This document shows, piece by piece, positions 56,940-63,907 of a stretch of 64,000 bases of DNA (position 1 is the first letter of the stretch; every line of letters starts with the position of its first letter). Made by a program: the position numbers and the translations under genes. A model generated the notes under the pieces. The model saw only the letters and a program-made list of their open reading frames with translations. It ran no database searches and was not told where the DNA came from. Source of the stretch: a virus; the IMG/VR virus record IMGVR_UViG_3300023184_000034, positions 62,001 to 126,000 of that record, one strand, 5' to 3'.

Positions 56940-56944
56940 GTCAA
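56916..56944 (-). promoter_or_regulatory. Perfect consensus sigma70 promoter nested in a terminator
   Basis: TTGACA (56944-56939), 17-base spacer and TATAAT (56921-56916) on the minus strand. The predicted RNA start near 56909 lies inside the loop of the terminator, before its 3' arm. It drives dnaJ-def-clpA. Confidence 0.9.
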
Positions 56945-56952
56945 TGATTTGA

Positions 56953-57162
56953 TTATTTCTTTTCTGGAACCTTGTCACCTTCTACTTTCTTGTGAACTTT
57001 GATTTTTTTACAATCTTCGGCTTGCTTACCAGTCTTCTTGTTCATCACAGCTTTGCCTTCTTTGTCAACTCGCGGTGTGCAAACTTCTTTAGTTTCCCCG
57101 CCAGCAACTGCTGGGCTAGACAATACCAAACATAAACCTGCTACAAATATAACATTTTTCAT
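56953..57162 (-). CDS. Small secreted (periplasmic) protein
   Basis: The 69-aa protein has a clear signal peptide (MKNVIFVAGLCLVLSSPAVA, cleavage after AVA-G). The ~49-residue mature part is Lys-rich with two Cys residues (EVCTPRVDKEG, EDCKKIKVHKK) that could form a disulfide. It is not a lipoprotein. It is the last gene of the lysis-side operon and is followed by the terminator at 56.9 kb. A role in the periplasm during lysis or exclusion is inference. Confidence 0.65.
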   Translation of the reverse strand: MKNVIFVAGLCLVLSSPAVAGGETKEVCTPRVDKEGKAVMNKKTGKQAEDCKKIKVHKKVEGDKVPEKK

Positions 57163-57164
57163 TT

Positions 57165-57287
57165 TTATGATCCTCTCTTAGCTATTATAGCTTGAATTTT
57201 TTCTTGGATGATCTTTGCCCAAACCGGTTGTGGCAAATTCCAACCAACAAATGCTCCCACTGCTATCCAAAATAATATATCTAACAT
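57165..57287 (-). CDS. 40-residue single-pass membrane protein
   Basis: This short gene starts with ATG at 57287, preceded by AAAGGA at good spacing, and ends in TAA 2 bases before the next ATG. The product has a hydrophobic N-terminal segment (MLDILFWIAVGAFVGWNLP) and an amphipathic basic tail (KIIQEKIQAIIAKRGS). I recall very similar tiny proteins in cyanophage-type genomes. Its place next to the holin suggests a lysis accessory or membrane role. Confidence 0.7.
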   Translation of the reverse strand: MLDILFWIAVGAFVGWNLPQPVWAKIIQEKIQAIIAKRGS

Positions 57288-57299
57288 ATGCTGTTTCCT

Positions 57300-57911
57300 T
57301 TATAGAACTGGTTGGTCAAAATCTGGAACGATTTTTTTACCACTTGCTGTTGTAGTTATTGCGGTTGCCCCACCAAACCCTGCGTTTGGAGATGAGCCTC
57401 CAAAGCCGCCTCCGCTAAAGCTACTCGGTGTTGGTGAACTAAAACCACCGGAGTTGCCGAAGCCTCCTGATTGCGGTTGGCCAAATGTTGATGACACGCC
57501 CTGAAATCCTGTTGTTGCTGTGCCTGACCCGCCATAGTTGTTTCCTCCAAAACTGCCTTGTTGTCCACTACCAAAACCACCAGCAACATTACCGGCCATG
57601 TTGTTAGTTACTGTTTGACTCGTAGAAGTTGGGTTTGCCGCTGTGCCTGCTAGTTTTTCTTGTGTACGGCCAAACGCCGCAATGCCTAAAACTGCGCCCA
57701 TTGCAATGTGGAACAGGCCAGCACCTTGAAGTGTTAAAGGATTCCATTGTGTAATTGGCATGTGCATAAATGCTTGTAGTAACGACCAGCAAACTGGGAA
57801 TATAGCCATGTCTAACAAACATATTAACATGTACATCCAGCCCATAGCTGGACGCCACAATTTCTGCATCCAATCACTACTGCTACTGCTATCTTTTTCT
57901 TTATCTGCCAT
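57300..57911 (-). CDS. Holin-like membrane protein with Gly/Ser-rich tail
   Basis: I chose the ATG at 57911 (MADKEKDSSSSSDWMQKLW), six bases after AGGAG; a GTG one codon earlier is possible. Residues ~18-90 resemble the three-helix holin family associated with gene-transfer agents: WRPAMGWMYMLICLLDMAIF, LLQAFMHMPITQWNPL and LFHIAMGAVLGIAAFGR. The remaining ~100 residues are a Gly/Ser/Phe/Thr-rich low-complexity tail (GGFGNSGGFSSPTPSS type). It lies in the cluster with spanin-like and endolysin genes, so a role in timing membrane opening fits. The tail is unusual for a holin. Confidence 0.7.
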   Translation of the reverse strand: MADKEKDSSSSSDWMQKLWRPAMGWMYMLICLLDMAIFPVCWSLLQAFMHMPITQWNPLTLQGAGLFHIAMGAVLGIAAFGRTQEKLAGTAANPTSTSQTVTNNMAGNVAGGFGSGQQGSFGGNNYGGSGTATTGFQGVSSTFGQPQSGGFGNSGGFSSPTPSSFSGGGFGGSSPNAGFGGATAITTTASGKKIVPDFDQPVL

Positions 57912-57922
57912 CACCAGCTCCT

Positions 57923-58201
57923 TTAAAGCATGTTATCATTTAGAGGTGTTAATACTTGTTCGTTCATAACCCCCAACGCTAGCTCAGCCCGCGCCGCATG
58001 CAACTTGTGTGCTGACTCATGTTGTGCCTGTTGTTCTGGTGTTAACGCTTGAAATTCCGCTAAGATGCGGGTTGTTTGTGCTGCATCGTGCTCTGCCCGT
58101 TGCTCTGTGGTCATTGCCACATATGCTTCAACAGCTGCTACGCAAGCAGATTTTGCAGCTTCCATTGCTGCTTCATTGTTTAAAATAATATCGTCCGCCA
58201 T
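57923..58201 (-). CDS. Small Ala/Glu-rich helical protein in lysis cluster
   Basis: The 92-aa protein is helical and Ala/Gln/Glu-rich (NNEAAMEAAKSACVAAVEAY, QTTRILAEFQALTPEQQAQ). It has a strong AAAGGAG ribosome site. There is no membrane segment. Composition is similar to the next upstream gene, suggesting distant paralogues. The function is unknown. Confidence 0.55.
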   Translation of the reverse strand: MADDIILNNEAAMEAAKSACVAAVEAYVAMTTEQRAEHDAAQTTRILAEFQALTPEQQAQHESAHKLHAARAELALGVMNEQVLTPLNDNML

Positions 58202-58220
58202 TGCGTACTCCTTTGTAATA

Positions 58221-58232
58221 CAGTTATTTATC
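58221..58232 (-). promoter_or_regulatory. Possible late-type promoter
   Basis: GATAAATAACTG on the minus strand, 20 bases upstream of the ATG at 58201, matches seven of eight bases of the T4 late box. It overlaps the stop codon of the upstream gene. Late expression of the lysis genes would make sense. Confidence 0.4.
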
Positions 58233-58502
58233 TATCAAACTTGCTTGGTATTTCGCACGTTCTTCTGCTGATTTTACTTCTATCAGCAATTCAGCAGCAA
58301 CTGTTTGTGCTTTTTGTGCTGCATCCATTGCTGCTTTATGTGCAAGGTCAGTAGCTTCTGCCGCCCGAATCTTTGCATCAATTAGTGACTTTTCAGCACG
58401 TTCCAAATCTTCCACAGCAGAATCTGCATAGTTTTTGGCACTCAAAAACAACTTTTTAAGTTTTTTTGCGGCCGATTCTTCCACCCGTCTAATAAAACTC
58501 AT
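58224..58502 (-). CDS. Small coiled-coil protein in lysis cluster
   Basis: The 92-aa protein is one long charged Ala-rich helix (AAKKLKKLFLSAKNYADSAV, AEATDLAHKAAMDAAQKAQ), probably a coiled coil, with a basic amphipathic N-terminus. It starts 2 bases after the stop of the spanin-like lipoprotein gene. No family is recognised. Confidence 0.55.
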   Translation of the reverse strand: MSFIRRVEESAAKKLKKLFLSAKNYADSAVEDLERAEKSLIDAKIRAAEATDLAHKAAMDAAQKAQTVAAELLIEVKSAEERAKYQASLIDK

Positions 58503-58504
58503 GA

Positions 58505-58774
58505 TTATTTTCCATTGTGTATTTTTTGTTGACCGTTATACCACACAATCCAGTCGTCTACTTTGGCTTTACAATCATAGTACAGAGCGTAGTTATCGCT
58601 CACAACATCTATGATGTCACTTAGTTTGTTAACCTTGGGATCCATTTGTTTCAAGTCTGGACACGCTTCCAGCAACTCTTTGGGAACAGTGGGCCATGCT
58701 TGTTTAATAGGCACAGTATCTTTTAAACAACCAGTTAGCAGCAACACAGGAATTAATAAAAACAATCGTTTCAT
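58505..58774 (-). CDS. Outer-membrane lipoprotein, o-spanin-like
   Basis: The 89-aa protein has a lipoprotein signal peptide with lipobox LTGC (MKRLFLLIPVLLLTGC, Cys16), a short mature region (LLEACPDLKQMDPKVNKLSD) and Trp-rich C-terminus (DDWIVWYNGQQ). It overlaps the upstream inner-membrane coiled-coil gene by 4 bases, the usual layout of two-component spanins. Spanins fuse inner and outer membranes in the last step of lysis of Gram-negative hosts. The assignment rests on topology and context; sequence identity in such pairs is normally low. Confidence 0.75.
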   Translation of the reverse strand: MKRLFLLIPVLLLTGCLKDTVPIKQAWPTVPKELLEACPDLKQMDPKVNKLSDIIDVVSDNYALYYDCKAKVDDWIVWYNGQQKIHNGK

Positions 58775-59229
58775 TTATTTTCTCCTGCTGGGTTTCTTGC
58801 AGCTTTATTAAGCAGTTCAGGAACTTTGGGATCAATTTCGCACTTGCTGTTGATTACTTTTTCTACTTCTTTAATTTCAGTCTTGACTGTGTTGTAGTAT
58901 TCCACACGAACTTTTTGTTTCTTTTTACGTTCTTCGTCCAGCTTCTTGCTGAATTCTTCAGATTCTTTTGCTTTGCGATCTGCTTCTGCTTGAGCTATTT
59001 GTACCTTTTCTTCCCATATTGCCTGTACACCAGCGCCGCCATACATGAATACACAAGCCAATGTAAGTATGCCAGCCACTGGTTTAAGGAATTTAGCATA
59101 TATGCCAACTGCGGGGAAATGTACCAATATGCCACTAAGAAAAAATACTGCAAGAGATGCCCCTGCACCAACTAACCAAAACCAGGATGGAATACTACTT
59201 AATACAAAGTCGATCATCCAGATGAACAT
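58771..59229 (-). CDS. Inner-membrane coiled-coil protein, i-spanin/holin-like
   Basis: The 152-aa protein has two hydrophobic segments at about 16-35 (WFWLVGAGASLAVFFLSGIL) and 49-67 (PVAGILTLACVFMYGGAG). A long charged coiled coil follows (QAEADRKAKESEEFSKKLDE, RVEYYNTVKTEIKEVEKVI), then a short end. One transmembrane anchor plus periplasmic coiled coil is the i-spanin pattern; a second membrane segment is atypical and could reflect a holin-spanin mix. It is flanked by the endolysin (3 bases upstream) and the lipoprotein gene (4-base overlap). Confidence 0.7.
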   Translation of the reverse strand: MFIWMIDFVLSSIPSWFWLVGAGASLAVFFLSGILVHFPAVGIYAKFLKPVAGILTLACVFMYGGAGVQAIWEEKVQIAQAEADRKAKESEEFSKKLDEERKKKQKVRVEYYNTVKTEIKEVEKVINSKCEIDPKVPELLNKAARNPAGENK

Positions 59230-59232
59230 GAC

Positions 59233-59859
59233 TTATCCTTCTAGAACGTGAATAGCATGGCCGTAGTGCTTTTGACGGTCAGCTAGTCCCAATGTTCCAC
59301 CGTTAATCTTTTTGGTTAATGTGAGAATGTCGCCTGTGTCTGCCCACTGATTCAAGTTGTTGGCTTCCCAGAACCATGCAGCACTTTGTACACAACCTTC
59401 AAATGTGGTCAAATGCTCGCTGGCTTCGTCTAAGCTAATTTCTAAACTCTGTGCATATCGTTCGTAATTGCTTTTGCCAGTCAATTGAATCAGTCCACGA
59501 CCGCAGAACTTCCAACCATCACCGGATTCTTCTGGGCCGTTGCCCATGCGATTTGCATAAGCTCTGTTGGCAATGCGCTCTGGTTGCTGTGCATATTGGC
59601 GAGCAATATCAATGCTGGGGAAATATCTCGGCCACACTTTGCATAGACTTTCTGCTCGATAGTTTAGGTTTTCTTTAATAGCACGATAGTTACCAGACTC
59701 ATGTGCAGTTTGTGCTATAAAAGCAGCAACACGGGGCACAGTATGAATATCGTAATCGGGTAGTATTTGCACCAGTGCCTCATACCATTGTTCAGTATAC
59801 GGGTTCTTACCGATGATTGCTTCTAACTTACTTTGTGTAAAATCAAATTCAAAACTCAT
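59233..59859 (-). CDS. GH19 (chitinase-like) endolysin
   Basis: The 208-aa protein is a single-domain glycoside hydrolase family 19 lysozyme. AAFIAQTAHESGNYRAIKE contains the catalytic Glu54, NYRAESLCKVWPRYFPS and WKFCGRGLIQLTGKSNY are family segments, and AWFWEANNLNQWAD follows. It lacks a signal peptide, so it needs a holin to reach the wall. It degrades peptidoglycan at the end of infection. It lies directly upstream of the membrane lysis genes with an AGGAAA ribosome site. Confidence 0.93.
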   Translation of the reverse strand: MSFEFDFTQSKLEAIIGKNPYTEQWYEALVQILPDYDIHTVPRVAAFIAQTAHESGNYRAIKENLNYRAESLCKVWPRYFPSIDIARQYAQQPERIANRAYANRMGNGPEESGDGWKFCGRGLIQLTGKSNYERYAQSLEISLDEASEHLTTFEGCVQSAAWFWEANNLNQWADTGDILTLTKKINGGTLGLADRQKHYGHAIHVLEG

Positions 59860-59861
59860 TG

Positions 59862-60593
59862 TTATTTCCTTTTCAGTGCAACAGCCCAGTTTTTGTTTTC
59901 AAATATAAAAGTGTCACTGATTTTTGTTATGTTATAGTTGCCTATAACTTTGGTTAAAAACATGACTTCTGCCATGTCTTTACTTTCCAAAACAATTGGC
60001 CCTTTGATATTGTTGTATATATCTTGTTTGGCGCCGCTTGCAACAATATCAAAAGATACCGGGCCACTGTAAGCACGTTTAAATGTTATGCTTTCATCTA
60101 CTACATTTAAATTCTCAGCATAGCTGTTACTAAAAAAATTACTAAAATTATCTAGACTATTTTTTTCTGTAGCTATGTTGTATGTGTTTTTATCTATGGG
60201 GACAATTGTTTCCAACTCTTCCAATGTGGCAGGGTGACTTTTAAAACTCTTAAAGTATCTAAAACGCATGTTATCCAAACCAGATACTTTTTTAACACCC
60301 TCGATTAGTTCAAAAATTTGTTCAGCTGTGTCACGCCCTCTCTCCAGCTCTACAAAAACTGTGTAATTGCCCTCGTCGGTTTCTCCAGGAGTGCAATCTG
60401 CATCAAGAATAAAGTTATAACCCATCTCAAAGAAATTTTCCAAATCGTGAGCAGGGTCTTCGTGATCAACGGTGAAACTCAACACCACAATATCTTCATC
60501 GTCGCCAATTTTACTTTTATAGCTGTCGATCTCAAAAACTTTTTGTACCAAGTTACGAAGATCTGCATTGCGTAATGCTTCGTTCAAGCTCAT
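59862..60593 (-). CDS. Conserved hypothetical phage protein
   Basis: The 243-aa acidic protein contains [20 protein letters not shown], a repeated alpha/beta pattern ([20 protein letters not shown]) and [17 protein letters not shown]. The first ~100 residues look like a ferredoxin-like fold. I know no function. It is coupled by ATGA to the upstream gene and ends 2 bases before the endolysin ATG. Confidence 0.6.
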   Translation of the reverse strand: MSLNEALRNADLRNLVQKVFEIDSYKSKIGDDEDIVVLSFTVDHEDPAHDLENFFEMGYNFILDADCTPGETDEGNYTVFVELERGRDTAEQIFELIEGVKKVSGLDNMRFRYFKSFKSHPATLEELETIVPIDKNTYNIATEKNSLDNFSNFFSNSYAENLNVVDESITFKRAYSGPVSFDIVASGAKQDIYNNIKGPIVLESKDMAEVMFLTKVIGNYNITKISDTFIFENKNWAVALKRK

Positions 60594-61144
60594 ACTGGTG
60601 CTCCTGGTGCTCCTGGTGCTCCTGGTGCTGCTGGTGCAGCTGGTGCAGCTGGTGCTGCTGCACCGCCGGGTGCTGGTGCAGAATCAGTCAATGCACCTTC
60701 TTCGGATTTGTAATCTTTCTTCATCTTGTCCATGTAACCTTTGTATATATCAAATGCTATTTTCTTGGGCATTTGAATTTCAACAATCCATATGGGCTTG
60801 CGATCTAACTGACCTTTCTTAGAACCAGGACGAATGTCTTCGTGTGTGCGAATTTTTCGAGGTTCAATCAAATGACTCTTTTGATATATAACTTTGCAAC
60901 CCAGCTCTGTTAAACGTTTTCCTGCTATGGGATTAGGCATCTTTTTTTCCGGCCACATAAAACCTACTGTGATCCAATGACGATCCACTTTGGGACCATA
61001 GGCCAACTCACCGTTCTCCCAGTTTTCATACACATACATGTCAGTTTCTTCTAAAACACGTTCAAAGTCCTTCAATACAGCAAGGCTGCTGTTGTTTTCA
61101 TATAGTTCTTCTATGTTGCGTATAACGTCTAATATATCGTGCAT
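60590..61144 (-). CDS. Conserved hypothetical protein with Ala/Pro/Gly repeat tail
   Basis: The 184-aa protein has a folded N-terminal ~150 residues ([53 protein letters not shown]). Its C-terminal tail of Ala-Pro-Ala and Gly-Ala-Pro repeats is encoded by 9-base DNA repeats. No catalytic motif is seen. It is first in its operon, after a 161-base divergent gap shared with phoH. The collagen-like tail could mediate assembly or surface exposure. The function is unknown. Confidence 0.6.
   Translation of the reverse strand: MHDILDVIRNIEELYENNSSLAVLKDFERVLEETDMYVYENWENGELAYGPKVDRHWITVGFMWPEKKMPNPIAGKRLTELGCKVIYQKSHLIEPRKIRTHEDIRPGSKKGQLDRKPIWIVEIQMPKKIAFDIYKGYMDKMKKDYKSEEGALTDSAPAPGGAAAPAAPAAPAAPGAPGAPGAPV
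60595..60685 (-). repeat. 9-base minisatellite encoding an Ala/Pro/Gly tail
   Basis: The plus strand reads CTGGTGCTC repeated with small changes (CTGGTGCAG, CTGGTGCTG) for about 70 bases, at the extreme 3' end of the 184-aa gene. Unit loss or gain would keep the frame. Confidence 0.9.
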
Positions 61145-61305
61145 GATTAATCCTAGAATTCACTGTACTTATTTAGCTGGTTCAAAATCATATAGTATCA
61201 GTTTGTTATTCTGTGTATCTGTTAAATAATAGTGTAGGACCTCTGTAGTTATCGAGGCGGTCACTACAAGTCCTGCTTAACCAGTAAAGTAGGAGCACAA
61301 CTTAG
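61145..61305. promoter_or_regulatory. Divergent intergenic region with structured phoH leader
   Basis: This 161-base gap separates two divergent operons. On the plus strand AGGAC (61236-61240) and GTCCT (61270-61274) enclose TGTAGT (61244-61249) and ACTACA (61263-61268), a plausible two-part hairpin 30 bases before phoH. TATAGT and TAAATAAT boxes are present but no convincing -35. On the minus strand GCTAAATAAG is a weak late-box match. It is not a tRNA. Confidence 0.45.
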
Positions 61306-62028
61306 ATGAGAAAAAACACAAGAGTGAAAAAGCGTTTTACATCAGAAGTTAACATAATTGATTTCCAGCCATATCTTCCGGCAAAAAAGCAACGTGTGAT
61401 TATAAATGCACGTAATGCTAATCAGAAATCTTATCTCAGCAAATTGTATTCAGAAACCACAAGCATTGTGTTTGCTATTGGTCCTGCGGGCACGGGTAAA
61501 ACCATGCTGGCTGTGCAATATGGGATCAAGCTGTTTCAGGAAGGTGTAGTTGACAAAATTGTTGTGACAAGACCCGCCGTTAGTGTAGACGAAGATTTGG
61601 GATTTTTACCAGGTACATTGAATGAAAAAATGGCACCTTGGACCCGTCCTATATTTGATGTGTTTGCAGAGTATTATCAAGCCAAAGACATTGCAAAAAT
61701 GCTGGAGGATGGAACTATTGAAATAAGCCCACTTGCCTACATGCGAGGTAGAACCTTTAAAAATGCATATATTATTGCAGATGAGTGTCAAAATACCACT
61801 GTTAATCAGATGAAGATGCTGTTGACCCGTTTGGGGGAAGGATCTAAGATGGTAGTTACAGGGGATCTAGCACAGGCAGACCGATTGAGCGATAATGGTC
61901 TGATTGATTTTTGCAACCTACTTGAACAAAAGGAATATTTGGAACATATCGATATCATACGATTTGACCACAAGGACATCGAACGCCATAATGCCGTGAA
62001 GGAGGTGTTAGCGGTTTATGGAGAATAA
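61306..62028 (+). CDS. phoH: PhoH-family ATPase
   Basis: The 240-aa protein has Walker A GPAGTGKT (59-66), Walker B YIIADE (155-160) followed by CQNTTVNQMKMLLTRLG and a sensor motif KMVVTGDLAQ. This is the PhoH core without the KH extension of longer bacterial forms. PhoH is very common in aquatic phages; an RNA-related or phosphate-stress role is suggested for the family but not settled. It is the only plus-strand gene in the right-hand 48 kb. It has an AGGAG site ten bases upstream and ends at a strong terminator. Confidence 0.95.
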   Translation: MRKNTRVKKRFTSEVNIIDFQPYLPAKKQRVIINARNANQKSYLSKLYSETTSIVFAIGPAGTGKTMLAVQYGIKLFQEGVVDKIVVTRPAVSVDEDLGFLPGTLNEKMAPWTRPIFDVFAEYYQAKDIAKMLEDGTIEISPLAYMRGRTFKNAYIIADECQNTTVNQMKMLLTRLGEGSKMVVTGDLAQADRLSDNGLIDFCNLLEQKEYLEHIDIIRFDHKDIERHNAVKEVLAVYGE

Positions 62029-62052
62029 CGCATACTGCGTTAGATAGTCAAG

Positions 62053-62074
62053 AAAAGGGCCTACGGGCCCTTTT
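62053..62074. terminator. Bidirectional terminator between convergent phoH and dCMP deaminase
   Basis: AAAAGGGCC (62053-62061) and GGCCCTTTT (62066-62074) form a 9-base stem with a TACG tetraloop, followed by more T on the plus strand. On the minus strand the stop codon of the deaminase gene lies in the loop, so the hairpin ends that operon too. Confidence 0.92.
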
Positions 62075-62519
62075 TTACTTGTGTAACAGTTACGCCCGAC
62101 TTTTCAAGAAACGCAACACCACTAGTATCCCTGTAAGCGTCCCGATATAAAACACTGCTAATACCGCTTTGGTATATAAGTTTGGCACAGTCCAAACATG
62201 GAGCATGGGTAATAAACATAGTAGCACCCATACCAGATTCGTTAGATTTAGCCAACTTAGCGATTGCATTAGTTTCGGCATGAAGTACCTCTGGTTTAGT
62301 TTTTAATCTAATTTCAACAACATTTTCATCAACGTCTAGCACATGTCCAATCTCATCTTCGCAGTTGTTGTCCCAACCTGCCGGCATACCATTGTAGCCA
62401 ATTGAAATAATTCTATCATCTTTCACCACAATAGCACCCACATGTAATCTGCGAGCATGACTGAGTTCTGCAAATGTCTCTGCAGTAGTCATGTATGCAT
62501 CGATCAGTCGTTGTTTCAT
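62061..62519 (-). CDS. Deoxycytidylate (dCMP) deaminase
   Basis: The 152-aa zinc enzyme turns dCMP into dUMP, the ThyX substrate. Zinc and proton-shuttle residues are at H80-A-E82 (VLHAETNAIAKL) and P107-C108-L-D-C111 (APCLDCAKLI), and GYNGMPAGWDNNCE is typical of phage and bacterial dCMP deaminases. Length is normal. It overlaps the clamp-loader gene by 4 bases, tying nucleotide supply to replication. Together with ThyX at 16 kb it completes a route to dTTP. Confidence 0.93.
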   Translation of the reverse strand: MKQRLIDAYMTTAETFAELSHARRLHVGAIVVKDDRIISIGYNGMPAGWDNNCEDEIGHVLDVDENVVEIRLKTKPEVLHAETNAIAKLAKSNESGMGATMFITHAPCLDCAKLIYQSGISSVLYRDAYRDTSGVAFLEKSGVTVTQVKKGP

Positions 62520-63433
62520 TGCAAATAGCTTAATCTAATAAGTGTTGCAGCCAAGTTGATCTCAGGATCAATCACCAATGCATGATCCACAAGGCCCTGT
62601 TTAATCACAAGAATAGCTTTGTTTTGTTTTTCTTCCTCGCCAAAGATTTCTATGTTGTCATACAACCAGCGATAGATTTCATCCATTTCTTCTGGACGAG
62701 CTTGGCTACACACCAGTTTTCGACCTTCGTTAATTTTACCAGCCTTGAACAGTTCAACCATCTTGAACTTGTAGTCAGCTTCTCCTGTGTCACCACGCTG
62801 AGGAGTTTTCAACACATTTTCGCCACAGTTCATCTGCACAGTATTGATGCACTTGCGCAAATCCGGATATGTGGCTTTGACAAATGTATCCAGTGTGTCA
62901 ATATCAAATTCTACACCTTCGCTGATAAGTATCTCGGCCATGCGAGCTGTGAACTCTGTTTGGTCTGTCTTTTCAATATGAAATCCTTGGCATCGACTGT
63001 GTAGCGCAGGAATAATTTTATGTGGATAATTACAAGTTAAAATAAATCTAGCGGTTGTGTGATATTCCTCCATAACACCCCGAAGTGCGGCTTGTGCGCT
63101 GGGACTCAAGTAGTCTGCTTCGTCCAGCAACACAACTTTGAAGTCACCAAACGGAATCATCTGCACAAAGTTGATAATTTTATCTCTAACATCATCAACT
63201 GAGTTGGTTCGACTTGCATTGATCTCTAACAAATCCAAATCGTTTACTTCTAGTTCGTTGAACAGAATTTTAGCCAAGGTAGTTTTTCCAATACCAGCAC
63301 TGCCGCTGAACAACAGGTGTGGGATTGATTTTTCTTTGATCCAAGTTTTAACTTGTTCTCGTTGATGACTATCTCTAAACACGTATCCTTCGATAGTGCT
63401 TGGCCGATACTTTTCTACCCACAATTCTTTCAT
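62516..63433 (-). CDS. 44: Clamp loader ATPase subunit (T4 gp44-like, RFC small-subunit type)
   Basis: The 305-aa AAA+ protein has the RFC start WVEKYRPSTIEGYV, Walker A GSAGIGKT (44-51), Walker B LLDEAD (102-107) and the SRC arginine-finger motif (146-148). It matches gp44 (319 aa). It loads the gp45-like clamp of this window onto DNA. The partner gp62 is not visible here and probably lies elsewhere. It has its own promoter directly upstream and is coupled to the dCMP deaminase. Confidence 0.95.
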   Translation of the reverse strand: MKELWVEKYRPSTIEGYVFRDSHQREQVKTWIKEKSIPHLLFSGSAGIGKTTLAKILFNELEVNDLDLLEINASRTNSVDDVRDKIINFVQMIPFGDFKVVLLDEADYLSPSAQAALRGVMEEYHTTARFILTCNYPHKIIPALHSRCQGFHIEKTDQTEFTARMAEILISEGVEFDIDTLDTFVKATYPDLRKCINTVQMNCGENVLKTPQRGDTGEADYKFKMVELFKAGKINEGRKLVCSQARPEEMDEIYRWLYDNIEIFGEEEKQNKAILVIKQGLVDHALVIDPEINLAATLIRLSYLQ

Positions 63434-63460
63434 TGCAGTTCCTTATTGATATATGTGTTT

Positions 63461-63489
63461 ATTATACAGGTGAAAACAGGCCTTGTCTA
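63461..63489 (-). promoter_or_regulatory. Sigma70-type promoter for the clamp loader, overlapping a terminator
   Basis: TAGACA (63489-63484), 17-base spacer and a perfect TATAAT (63466-63461) on the minus strand. The -35 lies in the loop of the hairpin that ends the co-chaperonin gene. AAGGAA precedes the ATG at 63433. Confidence 0.8.
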
Positions 63490-63499
63490 GAGGCCTGTT
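63473..63499 (-). terminator. Terminator of the co-chaperonin gene, -35 element in its loop
   Basis: On the minus strand AACAGGCCT (63499-63491) pairs with AGGCCTGTT (63483-63475) around a 7-base loop (CTAGACA) and is followed by TTTTC overlapping the end of the arm. It starts 5 bases after the stop codon. Confidence 0.8.
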
Positions 63500-63504
63500 G
63501 TTCT

Positions 63505-63906
63505 TTATTGCTCGAAGCTGGGACGAGAAAATGTAGCTGGATCGAATTCTGCGTGATTTACTTTGCTGTGTGAACCAAAGGTGTTGTCACCCGGCTCTTC
63601 GTCCGTTACTGCCAAAATTGCTTTGGTGTCAGCCCGGCGAATTGTGATCTCTTCACCGTTGTTGTCTATCACTTTAACACCGCGAGTCCATCTGCCGTGC
63701 TCCAACAAAATCCACTCCCCAACACAAACATCAATTTGTTTTGGACCAACTTTCCAAACACGGGCCCAACGATGGCGCACACCTTCGCTTTTGCCGTCAT
63801 CGCTGGGTAACACAATACCACCCGCAGATACTCGGGCATCAAAATTCATACCAGTAACAAGAATATTATCGTTGAGCGGCTTGAGTGTGCCAGTGATCAC
63901 AGCCAT
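63505..63906 (-). CDS. GroES-like co-chaperonin (gp31-type)
   Basis: The start at 63906 (MAVITGTLKPLNDNILVTG) has GGAAGG upstream and follows another frame's stop by one base. The 133-aa protein has the GroES beta-barrel pattern: LKPLNDNILV, the mobile-loop region VSAGGIVLPSDDG, GVRHRWARVWKVGPK, GEWILLEHGRW and TRGVKVIDNNGEEITIRR. It is longer than GroES (97 aa) because of an acidic C-terminal extension. As gp31 does in T4, it may replace host GroES to fold a phage protein, often the major capsid protein. With DnaJ and ClpA it makes a broad protein-quality set. Confidence 0.85.
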   Translation of the reverse strand: MAVITGTLKPLNDNILVTGMNFDARVSAGGIVLPSDDGKSEGVRHRWARVWKVGPKQIDVCVGEWILLEHGRWTRGVKVIDNNGEEITIRRADTKAILAVTDEEPGDNTFGSHSKVNHAEFDPATFSRPSFEQ

Positions 63907-63907
63907 G

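Noticed and set aside
60568-60822. Plus-strand frame with a Leu/Val-rich hydrophobic repeat resembling a membrane segment
   Set aside because: It is produced by the 9-base repeats on the opposite strand of the 184-aa gene; no ribosome site.
61236-61274. Folded leader considered as a tRNA gene
   Set aside because: No acceptor stem of 7 pairs, no TTCNANNC loop and no anticodon arm of correct size; better seen as an mRNA leader hairpin.
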